Source: Clostridiales bacterium (lineage in GTDB: Bacteria; Bacillota; Clostridia; Saccharofermentanales; Saccharofermentanaceae). From it: DNA of 64,000 nt. How positions within the stretch are numbered: the first letter of the stretch is position 1; each line of letters begins with the position of its first letter. Below, piece after piece: positions 48,289 to 57,349 of this stretch. The position numbers were made by a program, and so were the translations under genes. The notes beneath the pieces are model-generated. The model did no database searches and was not told the DNA's origin. It saw nothing but the letters and a program-made list of their open reading frames with translations. Location: contig JAFZBN010000003.1 of NCBI GenBank assembly GCA_017561715.1, forward strand, positions 62,001 through 126,000, in the 5' to 3' direction.

Positions 48289-51252
48289 TTACGTTGCCGG
48301 AGCTGCCGTGGTCTCAGCCGGAGCAGCCGCCGTAGTTTCTGCCGGAGCAGCAGATGAATTCAGCAATGCCGCCGGCGGGAGCTTGATCTGGGCGCCTTCT
48401 GTCGGTACGAAGGAAGCATCCAGACCGTTGTATGTAAGGATCGTTGTGACGACCGGATCGGACTCGGACTCGATATTCATGCCGTATACACTGTGGAAGA
48501 GATCCCACCATGTGCGGCAGCCGGTCTTCGCGGAGAATGTATAAACACCGATCGGATCGTTCTCGGAACCCGGCGTAGATTCCGGAACTACCGGAGTGGT
48601 TTCGCTCGGGGTCGAATCGGAGATCTGGCCGGAAATATCCGTGATCGCCGTATCGGATACGGAAGTATCTACCGTTGAGCTCTTGCTGCTTCCACAGGAC
48701 TTCGCGATCAGCACGATGATGATGATCAGGCAGATCAGGGAAACGCCCGCGAGTACGAACGGCAGATAGCTGGAACCGAAGCCCTCATCGCCACTGTCGA
48801 AGCCGTCATCGATCGTATCCGGTCTTCTTCTTGCAGGCTGTGTGTTCGGACGGTTGCCCGGACGCTGCGGCTGCTGCGGACGCTTCACTCCCGGAACGGA
48901 ACCCGGACGAACTGCCTCACCCTGCTGCATATAAGCAGGAATGGAGGAAGCAACCGGTTCTGCCGCGGAAGGTGCGCCTGTCGGAGCCATATCGAAAAGA
49001 TCTGCCACGGACGGCGGCGGATTATCAAAGTCATACTGCGGAGCTGCGGCCGAAGCTGCGTACGGATCGTAATCTGCTTCAGTTACTGCCGGGATCTCCT
49101 GTGTCGGCTCGTCGTAGTAAGCGCTTCCCGCATCAGCGAACTGAGGCTGATCGAGGTTAACGAACGGGGAAGCCGGAGCCGGTGCCGGATTCACGAACTG
49201 CGACGGAGCAGCTTCGTCTTCGTCTACTGTGTAGGAACCACGTGCGTAAACGCCTGTATCCTCATATCCTACCGGTGTATCGCTGTTTGTCGGATACGTC
49301 GGCGGTACATATGACGGAGCTTCGTAAAGCGGCATTTCCGGAACATCGTTTGCGGAAGCGGTCGCGTTATTTGTCGCATCGCCCGAAGCAAACGGGATCA
49401 CGAACTCGCCGGCGCCCGGAACTTCTTCAGAAGGAGCCATGCCCTCAGCATAGTCGGACGGGTAACCTTCGTGTGTCTCATATTGATCTTCAGCGGATGA
49501 TTCTGCGTCACCGAAGAAAAGTGGTGTTTCATCGAACTCTTTTGGATCGTTGGAATACTCGGGTTCATCGTTCATAGGCTTCTTCACCTCATCTTCCGCT
49601 TCGAAAACGAGAGGAGCATCCTCTTCTGTTTCCGCAACAAACGCCGGAGCAGCACCTCCGGAGATCTGTTCAGTTCCTGCCACGTTCTGTTTGTCGACGA
49701 CCTCCTCGGAAGGCTTTCCGGTGAAGAGTTCATCGCCTATATAGAGCGGAGCACCGGTGTCGGCTTCTGCGGCCGGGCTTTCTCCGCCTACTTCAAAAGA
49801 TGCTTCGTCGGCTGCTTCTTTTACGACTGCTTCCGACTCATTCTGTGCCTTCACGGCAGCCTTGAAGAACGGGTTATCCTCGTTCTTTACGGCTACGAAA
49901 GGCTCATCCTTCTTGATTTCTTCGGTCTTCTGAGGAAGTACGAACGGACTTGCGGATTCTGCCGCTGTTTCCGCTGTCTTGGCCTCGAGCTCGGCAGCTG
50001 CCTTATCAAAGCTGTTCACGAACGGAACGACCTTCGTTACTTCATCATTCTCCGTTGCCGGAGCTTCTTTTGCCTTTTCGGGAACCGGTGTCACGCCGGT
50101 GTTGTCCTTCATCAGATCGGAGATGTCACCGAACGAAAGCGGCGGTTCCGGGATCGGTGTATTGATCGCGTCGTCGACCGCGGATCCTGCCACGGCACCT
50201 GCTGTCGCGGAAGCCGCTGCTTTGGAAGCTGTCTCGGCACCAAGGGATGCAATGGCATCAGCCGCTGTACCGACCGGCGGGATCACAGCTGTTGTCTCGA
50301 TGGCCTTTGCCTCAGGTGTCTTTTCCTTCTCGTCGCCGAAAAGCATCGCGTCCGGAGCCGGCTCTGCTTCTTCCTTCTTCGGGGACTCAAGCGGTACCGG
50401 CGGAGCTACGTTGTACTCATCGTCGAGATCTTCCTGCTGGGCAGCCTTCTTCTTCTTTCTTCCGAATCCGAACAGTCCGCCTCTTTCACTGGAAGTGATG
50501 TCTTCAACGAAGGAGATCATGAACTGCAGCGGAACGCCCGGAAGCTTCGCGGCTGCTTCGGTGATAACTACGCTTGCCGCATCGCTCTGGTCTTCCGCGT
50601 CGTAGAGGATGCGGAGGAGTTCCTGCTGACCCAAAGCCTCATAGACTTCACGGTTACAGAGGATGATGCAGTCATCAAGCTTCAGCTGGGCGATGTTGGA
50701 GCACAGCGCCGGAGCTGTCTTTGTCGCACAGAAATTATAGAAATTGTCGACCTTCTGACGGGCGGTGTTGATCGCGTCGATACGGATATCGGTCGCCGTC
50801 ATCGGGTAGAGTGTGTCGTCACGATAAAGGAACGCGAGTCCCTTGCCGATCGTAGAAGCAAATGCCTCACCATCTTTGACCATAACGCCGGCAAAAAACG
50901 GAGCACGGCTGTTGTCCTGCTGGATCTTCATCTTACCGGTAATGGAAACGGCGGTATTGACCATCTCGCCGATCGAATCGTCAAGAGATCTTCTTCCGGC
51001 CTTCAGTTCTGTACCGAGGCGGCGGAGGAACGGCTCATACGGCGGAAGAGCGTTCGGATCCTGATCCGCGATCGTCTGGTGAGAGAATACGGAGAAGAAA
51101 AAGCCTCTGTCCTCTTTATCGTTCGTCAGATCGGCCGAACGGGCAACGGTCTTGCTGGTCACACGACCATCCATATAAAATGCGTCAGTCAGTTCTGCTG
51201 TAGGAAAATATCTTGCTGTAAGCGTCGTCGCAAGACGAGTCTGCTTTGCCAT
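48289..51252 (-). CDS. PP2C-like pseudophosphatase with transmembrane anchor and external LysM-like domain
   Basis: 987 aa; start at MAKQTRLA after TTGGAGG. Residues about 1-260 follow the strand pattern of PP2C/Stp1 phosphatases: a GFFFSVFSHQ segment where SVSDGMGG would be, FAGVMVKDGEAF for the GDSR strand, LYPMTATD for the LT-DH loop, DDCIILCNREVYEAL for the SDG-x-x-D helix, and AKLPGVPLQFMISFV for DNITVIVV. The Asp residues that bind the two metals are lost, so it is probably inactive. A very long acidic, Ala/Pro-rich disordered linker (about 275-800) leads to one transmembrane helix (829-851), an external Ser/Thr linker and a C-terminal LysM-like fold (about 902-960, ends IKLP). It likely binds phospho-ligands inside and glycan outside. 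Own promoter and terminator: monocistronic. Confidence 0.85.
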   Translation of the reverse strand: MAKQTRLATTLTARYFPTAELTDAFYMDGRVTSKTVARSADLTNDKEDRGFFFSVFSHQTIADQDPNALPPYEPFLRRLGTELKAGRRSLDDSIGEMVNTAVSITGKMKIQQDNSRAPFFAGVMVKDGEAFASTIGKGLAFLYRDDTLYPMTATDIRIDAINTARQKVDNFYNFCATKTAPALCSNIAQLKLDDCIILCNREVYEALGQQELLRILYDAEDQSDAASVVITEAAAKLPGVPLQFMISFVEDITSSERGGLFGFGRKKKKAAQQEDLDDEYNVAPPVPLESPKKEEAEPAPDAMLFGDEKEKTPEAKAIETTAVIPPVGTAADAIASLGAETASKAAASATAGAVAGSAVDDAINTPIPEPPLSFGDISDLMKDNTGVTPVPEKAKEAPATENDEVTKVVPFVNSFDKAAAELEAKTAETAAESASPFVLPQKTEEIKKDEPFVAVKNEDNPFFKAAVKAQNESEAVVKEAADEASFEVGGESPAAEADTGAPLYIGDELFTGKPSEEVVDKQNVAGTEQISGGAAPAFVAETEEDAPLVFEAEDEVKKPMNDEPEYSNDPKEFDETPLFFGDAESSAEDQYETHEGYPSDYAEGMAPSEEVPGAGEFVIPFASGDATNNATASANDVPEMPLYEAPSYVPPTYPTNSDTPVGYEDTGVYARGSYTVDEDEAAPSQFVNPAPAPASPFVNLDQPQFADAGSAYYDEPTQEIPAVTEADYDPYAASAAAPQYDFDNPPPSVADLFDMAPTGAPSAAEPVASSIPAYMQQGEAVRPGSVPGVKRPQQPQRPGNRPNTQPARRRPDTIDDGFDSGDEGFGSSYLPFVLAGVSLICLIIIIVLIAKSCGSSKSSTVDTSVSDTAITDISGQISDSTPSETTPVVPESTPGSENDPIGVYTFSAKTGCRTWWDLFHSVYGMNIESESDPVVTTILTYNGLDASFVPTEGAQIKLPPAALLNSSAAPAETTAAAPAETTAAPAT

Positions 51253-51297
51253 ATCTAGAAGCCTCCAAATAGTGGGATCACCCATTTCTTCCTGTTA

Positions 51298-51306
51298 ATT
51301 ATAACA
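51298..51306 (-). promoter_or_regulatory. Extended -10 promoter of the pseudophosphatase gene
   Basis: Minus strand TGT-TATAAT (hexamer 51298-51303), 45 nt before the start codon. The -35 region is weak (ACTTGT). Confidence 0.6.
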
Positions 51307-51469
51307 TAATGTCTTTTCATACAAGTATTTGAAGAAGACTTTTTGCTACAATTTCGTGACAATTTCAGGTCGATGGCGTTGCGAGAGAAAAAAAGAGACG
51401 ATATCAGGCACTTTTTAGACTTTTTCGAAACAACGAAACTATTGCACTGTGATTACGCGGGAGAATCCG

Positions 51470-53320
51470 TCAAGATTTCTTGCTCTCGACGAATTTTTCC
51501 ATGTCTTCCTTAAGGATCGGGAACGGCGCGCAGCCCAGATCGAGGTAGGCTTTCATGACCTCTTCCTTCGTACAGATGCCGTCGAGTTCTTTCACGGCGC
51601 TGTCGATGATCTCCGACGTGAAGATAAAACCGAACGCGTATTCTACGGCGAAGCACTGCTCTGCCGTAAGGCTCGACCAGTATTCATCCATGACAAACGA
51701 ATCCACGCCGTAGTGATTAAGATAAGTCTCGCAGTCCTCATAGGTCCAACCTTCGTACTCGATGCCGATGCTCATTCTCGCGGCAATCAGGATGCTGTAA
51801 AGGAGCGATGCCGTCCAGGCGCTTTCCGCCAGCTGCGGGTCAAAAGGCGCATAGTGGATCATGGTCCATTCGGAATACTTTGCCCAGCCCTCCGCGTAAG
51901 CTTTCGAGGTCGCGAACACCTGGTATCTGCTTTCGAGGTTTTCCGCCTGGTACTGATGCTGATAAAGATGACCGGGGTACATCTCGTGGCTGATCAGGGT
52001 AAACATATTGTACTCGGGGTTTTCGACAAGTCCCGTATTGACCCAGACCGTGTGTTTTGTGAAGTTATCGATCGGCGCGGAATAGTAGGTCGCCGGCTGG
52101 ACCGACTCACTGAACTTCTCGGGAACGTTAAAGATCGAGACTTCGTTTGCCGAGATCTGCGGAAAATGCTCAAAAGTAAAGCGTTCGCACCACTTTCTTG
52201 CGTCGTCGAACGACAGATCTCCGTATCCGAAATACGTGCCGTTCTTCTGCCACAGAGGCAGGTATGTGTCGTAGACCTCCGAGATCTTCGCCTGCAAAAG
52301 CTCCGTGCATTCTTCGACAGACATATCCGTTCCCGTCGTCAGATGGAAAAGCGCCTCGTAATAAGCTTTTCCGTCCGCCGTGGATGCCAGGTACGGTGTG
52401 TCGTTGCACATGCCTTTGAGCTCCGGGAGCTTTTCGATCAGCATCTCAAAGGCCGGATAGTAAGATGTGGCAAGGAGCTCATCGTTTCTTCGGATCAGTT
52501 CTTTGGTCTCCTGGTCCGAAAGATGAAGCGCGCCGACACGGCTTTCGAAGGTGGTCTTCATGAAGTTGGTGTCTCGGTCTTCCTGCATCTTCACACAGTC
52601 TTCGATGATGCGGTCGATGCATTCATCGCTCCAGCCGATGCCCATCTCAGATCTCTTCTTCTCTGCCTCAAAGACCTGCGTAAAGAAGTGTAAATAGTCC
52701 TCCAGGATGACGAAATAACGCATTACATCGTCTTTCGAATTGAACTGGATCAGAGAGGTCAGAAGCGGGTAAAGGATCTGCTTTCCGCCCATCGGATTCA
52801 GATGCGGAACATACTGGTAATACTTGTATTCCTGAGACATGTAAAGGAAGTCATAGCACATGTCCTTGATCGCGCGGTTCTGCCCTTCCGTCAGTTCATC
52901 CTGATCAAGGTTCGCCAGTTCCTGCGCAAAACTCGCGTAGCTTTCCGATGCCGAGGTATATTCGTCCTCCGTCGGGAAATGAAGGCCGACCGTCGGCCAG
53001 TCACTGTAGTAATTCTTCGGATCATCAAAAGAATAGTACGCCGTCAGAAGATCCGACGAACCGACGAAGACACCCATGTCGTAGTAGCGGAAAAGCGCCG
53101 ATGCCTCGCTCTCGTCATCGGCTCCGTGGCCGACACTTAACCATTTCTGGTCATCGTCGGGAAGCAGATCGCCGTTCGCGTCCGTCGCCGTTGTTGCCGC
53201 TCTGGGCTTGGCGATCTTATCCGGATCGACCTTTTTTGAGCACGCGCCAAGCGGTGCGATAAGGATCGCGCCGCAGGTAAGCAGTGCTATTGATTTAAAT
53301 GTCCGGTTGTATTTTTTCAT
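51470..53320 (-). CDS. DUF885 lipoprotein, HExxPGH-type zinc peptidase (copy 2)
   Basis: 616 aa. Signal peptide and lipobox (APLGAC, Cys about 27). DUF885 fold with the zinc motif LISHEMYPGHLYQHQY (about 455-470) and the downstream metal/catalytic block AYAEGWAKYSEW; the third region (LYSILIAARMSIGIEYEGWT) is also conserved. Members are carboxypeptidase-like zinc enzymes of uncertain substrate. It lies 12 nt downstream of a paralogous gene, and both keep the same N-terminal layout (short charged linker, then WPTVGLHF / WPTVGIEPY). The pair is a probable tandem duplication in one operon. Confidence 0.9.
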   Translation of the reverse strand: MKKYNRTFKSIALLTCGAILIAPLGACSKKVDPDKIAKPRAATTATDANGDLLPDDDQKWLSVGHGADDESEASALFRYYDMGVFVGSSDLLTAYYSFDDPKNYYSDWPTVGLHFPTEDEYTSASESYASFAQELANLDQDELTEGQNRAIKDMCYDFLYMSQEYKYYQYVPHLNPMGGKQILYPLLTSLIQFNSKDDVMRYFVILEDYLHFFTQVFEAEKKRSEMGIGWSDECIDRIIEDCVKMQEDRDTNFMKTTFESRVGALHLSDQETKELIRRNDELLATSYYPAFEMLIEKLPELKGMCNDTPYLASTADGKAYYEALFHLTTGTDMSVEECTELLQAKISEVYDTYLPLWQKNGTYFGYGDLSFDDARKWCERFTFEHFPQISANEVSIFNVPEKFSESVQPATYYSAPIDNFTKHTVWVNTGLVENPEYNMFTLISHEMYPGHLYQHQYQAENLESRYQVFATSKAYAEGWAKYSEWTMIHYAPFDPQLAESAWTASLLYSILIAARMSIGIEYEGWTYEDCETYLNHYGVDSFVMDEYWSSLTAEQCFAVEYAFGFIFTSEIIDSAVKELDGICTKEEVMKAYLDLGCAPFPILKEDMEKFVESKKS

Positions 53321-53332
53321 GCAGTATTCCGA

Positions 53333-55276
53333 TCAGTGCTGTTTTTCTACGTAAAGCGGCATGTATTTCTCGAGGATGTCGAAGGAGCTCGCGCCCATGT
53401 CGAGATACGCGGCATGGATCTCCTTCATCGAGTACTCGTTGCCGTACTGTGCGACTGCGTCATTGATGATCTTACTGCAGTAGTAGTTACCGAAGCAGTA
53501 AGGTGTGACATAGCACGGGATCTCGACCGTCGTATCCCACATCTCATCTGCGATCCCGGAGCCTATACCCGGGAAGTACTGGTTGAAATAGTCGGCTACA
53601 TCGTCCTTCGTCCATCCGTCGTAGTGCACGCCGATATCGACATATGCCCACATGTGGTAGTTCAGAAGGTCAACGTAAAGATCGTAAGTATCATACACGA
53701 CCTGATCGTAGTCGGTCAGCGTAACGATGTAGTCTTCCGAATAGGTGGACCAGCCTTCTTTGTACGCTGTCGTTCCGCCCTTCTGGTAGTAGTTGTTCAT
53801 GTAGATCATGTGGTAGACTGCTTCGTACATATGGCCCGGCAGCGCCTCGTGCGCGACCGTTGTGAGCATTTCGCCCAGTCCGTCACTCTTGTCATTGATC
53901 ATCAGGACATTTTTCGTGATGTCATCGTACGGTGTGGACATATAGGCCGCGGGAGAAAAATATTTCGACATCTCTTCCGGAATGTGATAGACCGAATACT
54001 TGATCTCGCCGAGATCCGGAAAGTCGGATTTGATGGCATCTCTACAGAATTCGACATCCGATTCAAAAGAACCGGTCGTGTAGTTGAAGTCACCGGAGAC
54101 GACCTGCCGGTACTGGTCACTGTTCAGCTGCGAAAGAGCCGTATAGAAATCCGCAAATTCCTGTTGGATCAGGCCTTCCAGAATTGCCTTTGCCTCATCG
54201 ATCGTAAGGTTGGTTCCGGAACGATACTGGAAATACTTCTCGTAGAACTCTTTTCCTCCGGGCATGTCGCAGACGTTACCGTTTGTCATCGCCGTGCCGT
54301 AAAGAGTCTTCATATTCTCCGCGAGTCTCTCATAGCCCGGGAAGAAAGAAGTATCGAGGATCTCTTTGTTTCTCGCGATCAGGTCCTGCTTCGTGGAAGC
54401 GTCGAGATCCATCGCGTTGATGCGGTCTTCAAAAGTAGTGTACATGTAGTTGCCGTCGTGATCTTTATAGACAGCCTCGAGAGATTCAATGACCTTCTTA
54501 AGGATCTCGTCCGGGTAGGATCTTCCGAGCTCGGCACGTTTCTTCTCGTATTCGAACATCGAATCGTAGTACGGTCCGACGTCGTTTAACATCGTCAGGT
54601 AACGCTCGACGTCTGCCTGATCATCAAAGTTCATCGTCGCGAAAATGATCGGCAGCTCTACGTTCGTGCCGGTCAGATCGTTGACCGAACTTAAGTAGAA
54701 ATCCATGCCGTACATATCCAGTGAAAGCTCATAGTCGCCCTTGATGGTCTCATAAAGGATCTGATCTTCCAGTTCCAGGGAATCAAAATCGATCTCATCG
54801 AGTGTATCCAGTACATGTACGGAGAACTCATAGTTTTCGACCTCGGCGTCCATAGTGTATGGCTCGATACCGACCGTCGGCCATTCCAAACCGAGCTTTT
54901 CGGGATCTTCTACGTCATAAACGAGGGAAATGATATCCGTTTTCCCCTCTTTGAAGATCTCTTCGTCAAGTTCATGGAGTTTATTTGTCGCGTCAGCGCC
55001 GAAATAGATCGTATCTTTCGGATCGCGCGCGGTCGTCGGAGGATACAGCGTCGGATCCGGCATGGTATCCGTAGGGGCAGTATCCGTAGGTATCGTATCC
55101 GTCGGATCAGTAGATTCAGAAGGTTCGTCTGTAGTCTCTGTCGGCTCTTGTGTCGTCTTTCTTTTCTTTTTCTTCTTTGTTGTCGTTTCTTCGGGTCTGC
55201 ATGCCGCGAGAATGATCGATGCCGAAAGAACAAGGCATCCCAATACGCGCAGCTTGTTTCTGATCGTCTTATTCAT
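53333..55276 (-). CDS. DUF885 lipoprotein, HExxPGH-type zinc peptidase (copy 1)
   Basis: 647 aa. Signal peptide, lipobox (ILAAC, Cys about 26), a Lys-rich stretch and a Thr/Asp/Pro linker (about 34-95), then the DUF885 domain with TVAHEALPGHMYEAVYH (zinc motif HEALPGH) and YKEGWSTYSEDY. Both metal motifs are intact. Extracellular and membrane-anchored. First of the tandem pair. The start is preceded by GAAGGAG. The two copies are clearly diverged, since the zinc motifs differ around the core (HEMYPGH versus HEALPGH), so different substrates are likely (inference). Confidence 0.9.
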   Translation of the reverse strand: MNKTIRNKLRVLGCLVLSASIILAACRPEETTTKKKKKRKTTQEPTETTDEPSESTDPTDTIPTDTAPTDTMPDPTLYPPTTARDPKDTIYFGADATNKLHELDEEIFKEGKTDIISLVYDVEDPEKLGLEWPTVGIEPYTMDAEVENYEFSVHVLDTLDEIDFDSLELEDQILYETIKGDYELSLDMYGMDFYLSSVNDLTGTNVELPIIFATMNFDDQADVERYLTMLNDVGPYYDSMFEYEKKRAELGRSYPDEILKKVIESLEAVYKDHDGNYMYTTFEDRINAMDLDASTKQDLIARNKEILDTSFFPGYERLAENMKTLYGTAMTNGNVCDMPGGKEFYEKYFQYRSGTNLTIDEAKAILEGLIQQEFADFYTALSQLNSDQYRQVVSGDFNYTTGSFESDVEFCRDAIKSDFPDLGEIKYSVYHIPEEMSKYFSPAAYMSTPYDDITKNVLMINDKSDGLGEMLTTVAHEALPGHMYEAVYHMIYMNNYYQKGGTTAYKEGWSTYSEDYIVTLTDYDQVVYDTYDLYVDLLNYHMWAYVDIGVHYDGWTKDDVADYFNQYFPGIGSGIADEMWDTTVEIPCYVTPYCFGNYYCSKIINDAVAQYGNEYSMKEIHAAYLDMGASSFDILEKYMPLYVEKQH

Positions 55277-55404
55277 ATTCGTTTCTCCTTCTCTCTTTCA
55301 TGTGTATTTAATCACAAAAGAGGGGCAAAGTAAAACCGAGGAAATAAAGGAATACACCCGAAGAACAGTGCTTTTCAAGCGGGAAAAGCACCGTGGCGGG
55401 ACAT

Positions 55405-56538
55405 TTAAGTTCTCACCTTTTCGCTTTTATAAGAAGCGAGCGTCAGGATCAGAACGCCGACGGCAAGGACAAGAAGCGAGATCGCGACCATTGCCATATT
55501 CTCCATCTTCGCCCTCGCGTTCAGAAGGTCCTGGAAGATCAGGCAGATGTTGTATACGGGGATGAGATAGTGCGACGAGGGCGATGTGCCGAAGCGGAAC
55601 ATCGACATCATGGAGGCCAGCGTGCAGACCAGAGTGACCGGGATCTGCGCCGTCTGTGCCTGGTTGGCGTCTTTACAGAACAGGGAGATCAGAACGCCGA
55701 GATTGGAGAACAGATAGCAAAGGAGCACCGCGTAAAGGAGGATCAGAAGGATCTCCCCGACTGATACCGAAACGCCGGCGAACCCGAAGACGTCCTTGAC
55801 ATTCGCCGCTTCGCATATCTTACTGCCGAGCACGTCTATGCCTATGTAGACGCCGCTGCTGACCAGACTGATCAGGCTGACCGAAAAGATCTTGCCCATG
55901 ATGAGGGATAGTGGCGGCACGGGGGAAAGCATGACCTGATAGAATGTTCCCCTCGCCTTATCACCCGCGATGGTGTCGCTCGCGAAATTGGCGATGTTTG
56001 CCGTAAGCGGAAGGATCAGCATGTAAGGAAGCAGCATGGCGATCATGCGGTTGGTGGTGTCCTTTTCGTTGATGTCCGTGAGCTCGACACTGCGGAAAGA
56101 CGCGCCGGATGACTGTCCCCGGAAAGCCATGTCAAAGGTCTCACGGACAAAAGCTTCCGCGCTCATCTTGAGGTAACTTGAGATCGTATTGCTCCCGTAG
56201 TAGTAGATCGTGACTTTTTCGATATTCGAAAGATCGACAAGGACATCGCTGTGATGGAACTCATCCGACGTTACGAAATCCGCGGGGGCCGCATCGATCT
56301 TCTTGATCCAGATCTGCTTGTCGTCCAAAGATCCGATGTTATAGGAAGTGATATCGAGTCCGTAAAAGAACATGCTGTATGTCTCCACGTTCTCGCCTGT
56401 CGATTTCGGCTGGAGCATGGAGATACCGACCGTGACAAAAAGCGTCAGGACGGGAAGGAGGATAAAGCCGAAAAGAAGGCTCTTCTCCTTCACTATCTTT
56501 TTCATTTCATGGTGGAATATCTTTCCGACTCCGCGCAT
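55405..56538 (-). CDS. ABC-2 type transporter permease (NatB/YhaP-like)
   Basis: 377 aa. First helix about 20-42 (LFGFILLPVLTLFVTVGISML), an extracytoplasmic domain about 45-165, and five more helices between about 170 and 370. The diagnostic ABC-2 segment is SDTIAGDKARGTFYQVMLSPV, which resembles the 'E-R..GT.e.l..tP' coupling helix. Last of the three exporter genes; the ATPase ends 46 nt upstream. Works with the ATPase and the paralogous permease, probably as a heterodimer. A hairpin GTGCTTTTC / GAAAAGCAC (near 55371) lies 30 nt after the stop but lacks a T-run. Confidence 0.9.
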   Translation of the reverse strand: MRGVGKIFHHEMKKIVKEKSLLFGFILLPVLTLFVTVGISMLQPKSTGENVETYSMFFYGLDITSYNIGSLDDKQIWIKKIDAAPADFVTSDEFHHSDVLVDLSNIEKVTIYYYGSNTISSYLKMSAEAFVRETFDMAFRGQSSGASFRSVELTDINEKDTTNRMIAMLLPYMLILPLTANIANFASDTIAGDKARGTFYQVMLSPVPPLSLIMGKIFSVSLISLVSSGVYIGIDVLGSKICEAANVKDVFGFAGVSVSVGEILLILLYAVLLCYLFSNLGVLISLFCKDANQAQTAQIPVTLVCTLASMMSMFRFGTSPSSHYLIPVYNICLIFQDLLNARAKMENMAMVAISLLVLAVGVLILTLASYKSEKVRT

Positions 56539-56584
56539 GTTCTTCTCCTGTATCTACTCTTTCTTCGTTTCGTTATTTTTCCAT

Positions 56585-57349
56585 TCAGCCGTTTCCGTGT
56601 CGGCCGACGATCGCCTTTTCTTCGTGGTTTTCCTTATAGAGCTTGATGAACGCCTGATCGATCGTTTCCACGCCCTGGCTTCCCGGAAGCTCCGCGACCG
56701 TTCCGCAGAAAACGCTCTTACCGTCGACGATGATGCCGACACGGTCCGCCATTCTTGCGACCAGATCAAGGATGTGCGTCGAAAGGATGATGCATTTTCC
56801 CTGTTCTTTCAGTTTCAGAAGATATGCCTCGATCAGCTGCTGCGTGAGGATATCCAGTCCGTTCGTCGGCTCGTCGAAGATGATCGTATCAGGGTCATGA
56901 AGAAGGCAGATCGCAAGCGACGTCTTCTGCTTCATGCCGGTCGAAAACGTATCATATCTCCTGTTTCTGAATTCACTGATGCCGAAATAATCGAAAAGCT
57001 CATCCTTTCTGCTGTTGATCTTTTCGTTCGGCATTTCGTAAAGGCCGCCGTAGTAATCCGCCAGCTCGTCGGGCGTGAACTGGCCGTCCAGACGGATCTC
57101 ATTTGTGAGGAAAGTGATCCTGGAGCGGATCTGCTCATCATTCGGTTTCAGTTCTTTTCCATCGAAAAAGATCTTGCCCGAGGTCGGAAGAAGAAGCGTG
57201 CTGAGCATCCTCATCGTCGTTGTCTTTCCGGCACCGTTCGGTCCCAGGAGCGCGAAGATCTCTCCGTCACGGATCTCCAGGGAAACGTCCTTGACGGCTT
57301 CGACTTTGTTCTTTTTAAATGTCTTTTTCAGATGTTCGATCGTGATCAT
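56585..57349 (-). CDS. ABC transporter ATPase of the ABC-2 exporter
   Basis: 254 aa. Start at MITIEHLKK, whose ATG overlaps the previous stop as ATGA; the upstream ATG at 57367 is less likely. Walker A GPNGAGKTTT (about 38-47), Q-loop TFLTNEIRLD, signature FSTGMKQK, Walker B TIIFDEPTNGLD and H-loop LSTHILD. The FSTGMKQK signature is the NatA/CcmA-like form seen in ABC-2 exporters. It lies between its two permeases. The exported substrate is unknown. Confidence 0.95.
   Translation of the reverse strand: MITIEHLKKTFKKNKVEAVKDVSLEIRDGEIFALLGPNGAGKTTTMRMLSTLLLPTSGKIFFDGKELKPNDEQIRSRITFLTNEIRLDGQFTPDELADYYGGLYEMPNEKINSRKDELFDYFGISEFRNRRYDTFSTGMKQKTSLAICLLHDPDTIIFDEPTNGLDILTQQLIEAYLLKLKEQGKCIILSTHILDLVARMADRVGIIVDGKSVFCGTVAELPGSQGVETIDQAFIKLYKENHEEKAIVGRHGNG

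Noticed and set aside
55371-55395. Hairpin GTGCTTTTC / GAAAAGCAC after the ABC-2 permease as a terminator
   Set aside because: No T-run on the minus strand, so it is left unassigned.
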